DNA of 64,000 nt from Streptomyces cellulosae (lineage in GTDB: Bacteria; Actinomycetota; Actinomycetes; Streptomycetales; Streptomycetaceae): NCBI GenBank assembly GCA_014655195.1, contig BNBH01000016.1, positions 101,716 through 165,715 of the forward strand, written 5' to 3'. Positions 58,965-64,000 of this stretch are shown here, in pieces. A program made the position numbers and the translations under genes. A model generated the notes under the pieces. The model had not been told where the DNA came from and did no database searches. It was given only the letters and a program-made list of their open reading frames with translations. The first letter of the stretch is position 1. Each line of letters starts with the position of its first letter.

Positions 58965-59792
58965 TCACCGCCGCGTGCCGATCACCACCCGTGCCGGGCG
59001 CTCCTGGCAGACCGCGAGGTGGGCGTCGAGGCCTGCCTCGGTGAAGGCGGAGAGAGCTGCCCGGGCCTGGTGCGGGCTCGTTTCCGTGAGGACGTGGCCG
59101 CCCGGGGCCAGCCACTCAGGCGCCTCCGCGGCGACGCGGCGAAGGATGTCGAGGCCGTCCACGCCCCCGTCGAGGGCCGCGCGGGGTTCGTGGTCGCGGG
59201 CCTCCGCCGGGAGGAGGGCGATCTCGTCGCTGGGGACGTACGGGACGTTGGCGGCGAGGAGGTCGACGCGGCCCCTCAGGCGTGCGGGCAGCGCGTCGAA
59301 GAGGTCGCCCTGGTGGACGCGGCCGCCGAGGGACGCGACGTTGCGGCGGGCGCAGCGCACGGCGGCCGGGTCGATGTCGGCGGCGTGCAGGTCCACCGCG
59401 CCGAGCGCGGCAGCCAGCGCCGCGCCGACCGCGCCCGAGCCGCAGCACAGGTCCACGACGACGGAGGCGTCCGGCGCGAGGGCGAGGGCCTCCTCGACGA
59501 GGAACTCGGTGCGGCGGCGGGGTACGAACACGCCGGGTTCGACGTGGATGCGCCGGCCGCCGAACTCGGCCCAGCCGACGACGAGTTCGAGGGGCAGTCC
59601 GGCGGCGCGGCGGGTGACCATGTGGTCGACGGCATCGGGGTCGCCGTCCGCCGCTGCGAGGATCATGTCGGCCTCGTCCTCGGCGAAGACGCAGCCGGCC
59701 GCGCGCAGGGTGGCGGCGACGGCGTCGCGAGTGTCGGAACGGTGGGGCAAGAGCCTGGCCTTTCGGGAGCCGAAGGGCGCTCTCGTGGTCAC
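58965..59792 (-). CDS. HemK/PrmC-like N5-glutamine methyltransferase
   Basis: The product is 275 residues. SAM binding is in VVVDLCCGSGAVGAALAAALG (about 125-145). The substrate loop NPPY is here NVPY (ANVPYVPSDEIALLPAE), a Pro to Val change that weakens the assignment to peptide-chain release factor. The N-terminal helix bundle is short. GTG 59792 is chosen because the longer frame to 59843 needs TTG and adds residues not expected. A second, non-essential PrmC paralog is possible, since the housekeeping gene normally lies near rho/prfA. Confidence 0.85.
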   Translation of the reverse strand: MTTRAPFGSRKARLLPHRSDTRDAVAATLRAAGCVFAEDEADMILAAADGDPDAVDHMVTRRAAGLPLELVVGWAEFGGRRIHVEPGVFVPRRRTEFLVEEALALAPDASVVVDLCCGSGAVGAALAAALGAVDLHAADIDPAAVRCARRNVASLGGRVHQGDLFDALPARLRGRVDLLAANVPYVPSDEIALLPAEARDHEPRAALDGGVDGLDILRRVAAEAPEWLAPGGHVLTETSPHQARAALSAFTEAGLDAHLAVCQERPARVVIGTRR

Positions 59793-60347
59793 CCGCTCCG
59801 GGTGGACCGTGTCGCTCCGAGGCGAGAGCACCCGACCTGACAAGCGGTAATGGGACTCACCTCCTCGACGGACGGCAACCTTACCCGACGGTCACCGGGC
59901 CGGTGGGGCGCCTTGAGGGGCACGCGGCCTCCCCCGCCCTCACTCGGACGCGCCCAGTGAAACGCCCCTCCAGGGGCGCGGGGAACTGCGCGACCAGCCC
60001 CCACCGGCCCGCAGCCGCCGTCCAACGCCAACCGAGCGGCGCGTCCGCGGACGGCGGGGCTGAGCGCCCTGACAACAGTGCGACGCCCCGGGCGTGCCGC
60101 TGCGCCCACCTGTGCCGCCCCAGCGGCACGACTGCCCGCAGCGGCGCGAAGCGCCCCCTAGGGGCGCGGGGAACTGCGCGATCGGCCCCCGCCGACCCGC
60201 AGCCGGCACTCGACGGCGTCGAGAACGCGCCCCCGCCGCAGGCACTCCGTGCACGGCACCACCCCGCCCCGTGCCCTGCACACGCCCCCCACCACGTACC
60301 GTGGAACACGAGACCCCCGCCCCACCCGCAACGGAATCCCCGATCAC
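59793..60347. repeat. Intergenic region with two copies of the Streptomyces repeat
   Basis: No gene is seen in these 555 bp. GGGGCGCGGGGAACTGCGCG lies at 59973-59992 and at 60161-60180. The first copy extends to about 60014 with the same following segment as at 53248-53268; the second is a diverged variant. Confidence 0.85.
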
Positions 60348-60953
60348 GTGAACATCACAAGAGGCTTCACCGGCCGTCCCCGCGTGCACAACCCCGGGCT
60401 GCCGCCCGGGCAGTACGACGCGCGGGACGAGTGGCCCGTACTGTCCGCCGAGGTGACCCCCGACCTCGCGCCCGAGGACTGGACCTTCCGGATCGACGGC
60501 CTGGTGGCCGAGCCCCGCACCTGGGACTGGGAGCAGGCCCACGCCCTGCCCGCCGACGCGTACGAGGGCGACATCCACTGTGTGACCGGCTGGTCGAAGT
60601 TCGGCGTGCGCTTCGGCGGCGTCTCGCTGGACGCCTTCCTGGACCAGGTCCAGCCCCTGCCGTCGGCCACGCACGTGGTGGCGTACGCGCACACCGGCTA
60701 CACCGCGAACCTGCCCCTCGCCGACGTGACCGGCGGTCGAGCCTGGATCGTCTGGGAGTACGACGGCGAACCGCTGCCCGCCGAGCACGGCGGCCCCGCC
60801 CGGCTCGTCGTGCCGCACCTGTACTTCTGGAAGTCCGCCAAGTGGATCGCCGGCCTGCGCCTGCTGGACCACGACGAGCCGGGCTTCTGGGAAAGCAACG
60901 GCTACCACGCGCGGGGCAACCCGTGGGAGGAGCAGCGGTACTCCGGTGACTGA
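60348..60953 (+). CDS. Sulfite oxidase-like molybdopterin oxidoreductase
   Basis: The product is 201 residues of the single-domain SUOX/YedY-like class: PDLAPEDWTFRIDGLVAEPRTWDWEQ, the molybdenum-ligand Cys in DIHCVTGWSKFGVRFGGVSLDAFL, and PHLYFWKSAKWIAGL. It has no Tat signal, so it acts in the cytosol. GTG 60348 starts the natural N-terminus. The ferredoxin/flavin reductase gene starts before the stop (60946), which makes an electron-transfer pair. Substrate unknown; sulfoxide or sulfite are typical. Confidence 0.9.
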   Translation: MNITRGFTGRPRVHNPGLPPGQYDARDEWPVLSAEVTPDLAPEDWTFRIDGLVAEPRTWDWEQAHALPADAYEGDIHCVTGWSKFGVRFGGVSLDAFLDQVQPLPSATHVVAYAHTGYTANLPLADVTGGRAWIVWEYDGEPLPAEHGGPARLVVPHLYFWKSAKWIAGLRLLDHDEPGFWESNGYHARGNPWEEQRYSGD

Positions 60954-61734
60954 CCAGGTGACTGAGCAGATGACACGGCCCACGCCGCCCACCGCGCCGG
61001 CCACACGCTTCGCCGTGCCCGGCCGCATCGGCGTGAGCCGGCAGACCGCGTCGGTGTGGCGGACGGCCACCCTGACGGAGATCCGCCGGGAGACGCCCCG
61101 CGTGTCGACCTTCCGGTTCGCGGTGCCCGGCTGGCCGGGGCATCTGCCCGGGCAGCACCTGATGGTGCGGCTGGTGGCGGAGGACGGGTACACGGCCCAG
61201 CGCCACTACTCGATCGCCTCGCCGCCGGACGACTCCGGGCACATCGAGCTGACCCTCGACCATGTGCGGGACGGCGAGGTCTCCGGCTGGTTCCACACGG
61301 AGGCCCGCCCCGGCGACCGGATCGAGATGCGCGGACCGCTCAGCGGCTTCTTCGCCTGGCCGGGTGACCGGCCCGCGCTGCTGCTGGGCGCAGGATCGGG
61401 CGTGGTCCCGCTGATGTCGATGGTGCGCCACCACCGCGCCCGGAACCTGACCCTCCCCCTGCGCCTGCTGGTGTCGGCGCGCACCCCGGAGGACCTGATC
61501 TACGCGGACGAGTACGGCCCGGAGACCACACCGGTGTTCACCCGGACGGCCCCAAAGGGTGTGGCCGTAGGACGTATGGCCGCCGAACATGTGGCACCGC
61601 TCCTGGCCGAGCAGCCTCCCGGTGGGTGGGAGGCCTATGTGTGCGGCTCCAACTCCTTCGCGGAGCACGCCTCCGGGCTGCTGGTGGCCGCCGGCCAGCC
61701 GGTGGAGCGCATCCGCATCGAACGCTTCGGCTGA
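60946..61734 (+). CDS. FNR-type FAD/NAD(P)-binding reductase
   Basis: The product is 262 residues. FAD is bound at HLPGQHLMVRLV and RHYSIASPPDD (R-x-Y-S, about 90-96). NAD(P) is bound at LLLGAGSGVVPLMSMVRHH (about 145-163) and YVCGSNSFAEHAS near the C-terminus. No 2Fe-2S domain is attached. It overlaps the molybdopterin enzyme by 8 bases, so it probably takes or gives its electrons. GTG 60946. Confidence 0.92.
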   Translation: MTDQVTEQMTRPTPPTAPATRFAVPGRIGVSRQTASVWRTATLTEIRRETPRVSTFRFAVPGWPGHLPGQHLMVRLVAEDGYTAQRHYSIASPPDDSGHIELTLDHVRDGEVSGWFHTEARPGDRIEMRGPLSGFFAWPGDRPALLLGAGSGVVPLMSMVRHHRARNLTLPLRLLVSARTPEDLIYADEYGPETTPVFTRTAPKGVAVGRMAAEHVAPLLAEQPPGGWEAYVCGSNSFAEHASGLLVAAGQPVERIRIERFG

Positions 61735-61929
61735 CCCGACCTCACCCGCCGAACGCCGGGGGTCACTCCCCCGCCCCACGGACGGCGTCGTTTCGCACGC
61801 CCGCCGCCGGGGCACCCGCACCGGACCTGTTCCGCGCGTGCCGTGAGACGCGCCCCGGAGCCGCTGGGTCCGCCGCCCGCTCGGCCTGTCACCCGCGCGG
61901 CTGCGGTGGACGGCGAGGGGAGGCGAAGG

Positions 61930-62511
61930 ATGCGAACGCGGGTGCTGTCCCGGCGCCGGCGCGGCCCGCTGTGCCGCCGTTCGGACGTCGTCGAGGCGTG
62001 GACGGCAGTGGCCGTGTCCGTGCTGCTGTGCCTGACGGTGCCGCTGGCGGGCCTGCTCACCACCCGGTGGGCGTACGAGGACGCGCGGACGGCCGCCGAC
62101 GAGCAGCGCGCCGACCGTCACCGCGTACACGCCGAGGTTCTGGAGCGCCCCTCGAAGACGCACTCCCCCGCCGAGTCCGAGCGGCGGCACGCCTCCCGGG
62201 CGACCGTCCGCTGGACGGACCCGGACGGGGGCACGCGCACGGCCCTGGCGCGGGTCCCGGCGCACGTCCGCCCCGGCGACCCGGTGCACGTCTGGCTTGA
62301 CTCCCGGGGCCGCGAGGTCCTCCCGCCGGTCGACGACGCGTCGGTGTGGCAGTACGGGGTCGGCATGGGCACCCTGGCCGCCGGCTCCACGGCGACCGTG
62401 CTGCTGCTCGCGCACCGTGCGGTGCGGCGGGCGGCGCTGCGCCGGCGGCTGGAGGAGTGGGAGCGGGACTGGGCCCGCACCGGCCCGCTGTGGACGCACC
62501 GCGGCGTCTGA
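61930..62511 (+). CDS. Rv1733c-family membrane protein
   Basis: The product is 193 residues with two transmembrane helices (about 26-46, WTAVAVSVLLCLTVPLAG; about 140-160) enclosing an extracytoplasmic loop of about 90 residues (VRWTDPDGGTRTALARVPAHVRPGDPVHVWLD). The RRGPLCRRSDVVEAWT start and EEWERDWARTGPLW end are typical of the Rv1733c family. Rv1733c is a DosR-regulon protein of M. tuberculosis. No clear DosR-like box is seen in its 195-bp upstream gap, unlike the genes at 11.7-28.9 kb. ATG 61930 follows AGGCGAAGG. Confidence 0.88.
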   Translation: MRTRVLSRRRRGPLCRRSDVVEAWTAVAVSVLLCLTVPLAGLLTTRWAYEDARTAADEQRADRHRVHAEVLERPSKTHSPAESERRHASRATVRWTDPDGGTRTALARVPAHVRPGDPVHVWLDSRGREVLPPVDDASVWQYGVGMGTLAAGSTATVLLLAHRAVRRAALRRRLEEWERDWARTGPLWTHRGV

Positions 62512-62648
62512 CCCCCCGGCCCCCAGCCCGGAGCAACCGCTTTCCATCCCCACCACCAGCGCCTTCTCCCCCGTACCCTGGCGTGCCGCCGCATGATCCA
62601 CGTACCGTGTCCTCGCTTCGCACGGTCCCTTCACGAAGGCGGTCCCAG

Positions 62649-63617
62649 ATGGCCCTGTTCGACCTGTCCCTCGACAAGCTGCGCGCGTACCGCAGCAAGT
62701 CCACGGAGCCCGAGGACTTCGGCGCGTTCTGGTCCGGCACGCTGGAGGAGGCGCGCCGGCACGACCTGGACGCGCGGTTCGAGCCGGTCGACACGGGGCT
62801 GACGACCGTGGAGGTCTTCGACGTGACGTTCGCCGGGTTCGGCGGCCACCCCGTCAAGGGCTGGCTGATCCTGCCCGCCGGCGCCTCCGAACCGCTGCCG
62901 CTGGTGATGGAGTTCGTCGGGTACGGCGGCGGCCGGGGTCTGCCGCACGAGCATCTGCTGTGGGCGTCCACGGGCCGGGCGCACTTCGTGATGGATACCC
63001 GCGGCCAGGGCAGCGCGTGGGGCGGGGGCGGCGGCACCGAGGACCCGGTGGGGTCCGGTCCGGCGTTCCCCGGCTACATGACGCGCGGCATCGACGCGCC
63101 GGAGAACTACTACTACCGGCGGGTGTTCACGGACGCGGTGCGCGCGGTGGAGGCGGCGCGGTCGCATCCGCTGACCGACGCGAGCCGTACCGTGATCACG
63201 GGCGGGAGCCAGGGCGGCGGCATCACGATCGCGGTGGGCGGCCTGGTCCCGGACCTGGCGGGCGTCGCGCCGGACGTGCCGTTCCTGTGCGACTTCCCGC
63301 GCGCCACGACCCTCACCGACCGCAATCCGTACCGGGAGATCGGCAACTTCCTCAAGACGCACCGCGGCCGCGCGGCGGACGTGCGGCGCACCTTGTCGTA
63401 CTTCGACGGCGTGCACTTCGCCGCCCGCGGCACCGCGCCCGCGCTGTTCTCGGCGGCGCTGGAGGACCAGACGTGCCCGCCCTCCACGGTGTTCGCCGCC
63501 TTCAACGCCTGGGCGCACGAGGACAAGACGATCGAGGTGTACGACTTCAACGACCACGAGGGCGGAGGCCCCTACCAGGAGGCGGCGCAGCTGCGTTGGA
63601 TGCGCGACCGCGTCTGA
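62649..63617 (+). CDS. axe: Acetyl xylan esterase / cephalosporin-C deacetylase family
   Basis: The product is 322 residues with the AXE1 fold. Family blocks are LEVEGYGG-like VMEFVGYGGGRGLPHEHLLWAS, DTRGQGSAW, nucleophile elbow GGSQGGGITIAVGGL (Ser about 188) and the His in VYDFNDHEGGGPYQ; an Asp follows LEDQTCPPST. It removes acetyl groups from xylo-oligosaccharides or related acetyl esters. No signal peptide, so it acts inside the cell. ATG 62649. Confidence 0.93.
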   Translation: MALFDLSLDKLRAYRSKSTEPEDFGAFWSGTLEEARRHDLDARFEPVDTGLTTVEVFDVTFAGFGGHPVKGWLILPAGASEPLPLVMEFVGYGGGRGLPHEHLLWASTGRAHFVMDTRGQGSAWGGGGGTEDPVGSGPAFPGYMTRGIDAPENYYYRRVFTDAVRAVEAARSHPLTDASRTVITGGSQGGGITIAVGGLVPDLAGVAPDVPFLCDFPRATTLTDRNPYREIGNFLKTHRGRAADVRRTLSYFDGVHFAARGTAPALFSAALEDQTCPPSTVFAAFNAWAHEDKTIEVYDFNDHEGGGPYQEAAQLRWMRDRV

Positions 63618-63692
63618 CGACCACGCCCGAAGAACCGCACCGTTCGACGGACCGCACGGTTCCGGCCGAACTGCCGGGCCGGCCTTCCCTGT

Positions 63693-63706
63693 TGGTGTAG
63701 ACCAAT
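63693..63706. promoter_or_regulatory. HutC/DasR-type operator TTGGT-GTAG-ACCAA
   Basis: Inverted repeat matching the TGGTNTAGACCA pattern of DasR/HutC sites, 63 bp before the GntR start. It also lies 75 bp after the esterase stop. Confidence 0.65.
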
Positions 63707-63769
63707 GCTAGATGTGGTGGCTCAACGAGCCCGCACGGCCACGGAACGTCACCAACAGGAGGGCGCGGC

Positions 63770-64000
63770 ATGGCCCGCACCACCCCGCACCAGCATGTCC
63801 CATCCCGCCGGACCCTCACCGACGGGGAGCCGCTCTACCGGAGGGTCGCCTCCGAACTGCTCGGCGAACTGCGCACCGGCACCGTCCCGCCCGGTGAACG
63901 GCTGCCCGGCGAGCGCCAGTTGGCCGAGCACTTCGGGGTCAGCCGGGAGACCGTACGGCAGGCGCTGGAGGTGCTGCGGCGGGAGGGGATGGTCGCCACC
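63770..64000 (+). CDS. GntR-family regulator (HutC-like), partial
   Basis: The first 77 codons are visible and the gene runs off the right edge. The wHTH reads GEPLYRRVASELLGELRTGTVPPGERLPGERQLAEHFGVSRETVRQALEVLRREGMVAT, typical of the HutC/YvoA group whose C-terminal UTRA domain lies outside. ATG 63770 follows CAGGAGG. The palindrome at 63693-63706 fits autoregulation. Confidence 0.9.
   Translation, partial: MARTTPHQHVPSRRTLTDGEPLYRRVASELLGELRTGTVPPGERLPGERQLAEHFGVSRETVRQALEVLRREGMVAT

Overview
The window is very GC-rich, with third codon positions almost always G or C, GTG/ATG starts, overlapping stop/start codons, SpoIIE-type phosphatases, SigE-type sigma factors and the common Streptomyces intergenic repeat. 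It is almost certainly a Streptomyces chromosome segment in an accessory or arm-like region rather than the conserved core. No rRNA, tRNA, CRISPR array, transposase or phage gene was found.

Layout. 1-11.5 kb: mixed housekeeping and membrane genes. These are a partial phytoene-desaturase-like oxidoreductase, a Ser/Thr kinase with TPR repeats, a Cys-rich four-helix protein, a Nudix hydrolase, an ECF sigma factor with a membrane partner, a GT2-GtrA/mannosyltransferase pair and two CNNM/CBS proteins. 11.7-28.9 kb: a stress or dormancy-type island. It holds phosphoketolase, four universal stress proteins (one frameshifted), a symporter-PAS-GAF-phosphatase-kinase fusion, a DoxX/DoxD-like protein, a CBS-BON protein, DUF1876 and Hsp20. 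Embedded in it is a reactive-sulfur unit: a CsoR-family regulator of CstR type, three rhodanese-containing proteins including a CstB-like persulfide dioxygenase fusion, and a TauE/SafE exporter.

29.0-47.3 kb: an aromatic-acid catabolic island. It combines a three-component Rieske oxygenase (oxygenase, 2Fe-2S ferredoxin, FAD reductase), a zinc dehydrogenase, a 4,5-dihydroxyphthalate-decarboxylase-like protein, LigJ-like 4-oxalomesaconate hydratase, LigK/RraA-like aldolase, two tandem cupins, PanB-like and alpha/beta-hydrolase genes, an ABC importer and two paralogous FCD-type GntR regulators. No LigAB-type ring-cleavage dioxygenase is present, which makes the cupin pair the obvious candidates for that step. 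47.7-49.9 kb: dhaKLM. 49.9-64 kb: secreted proteins (GH75 chitosanase, FN3 lipoprotein), fadH-padR, a PAS-GAF-SpoIIE phosphatase, a HemK-like methyltransferase, a molybdopterin oxidoreductase with its flavin reductase, an Rv1733c-like protein, an acetyl xylan esterase and the start of a HutC-type GntR regulator.

Three regulatory codes can be read directly from the DNA. (1) A 14-bp box GGGMC-N4-GGNCC, with the geometry of the mycobacterial DosR/DevR box, lies about 85-155 bp upstream of nearly every gene of the stress island. (2) Three identical palindromes TACCCC-NN-GGGGTA flank the CstR-like regulator and the sulfur operon. (3) TGGT-N3-ACCA sites, typical of FadR/FCD GntR regulators, sit in the promoters of the aromatic island. 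Two genes are broken: a universal stress protein by a 1-nt frameshift and an RpiB-like isomerase by an in-frame TAG.
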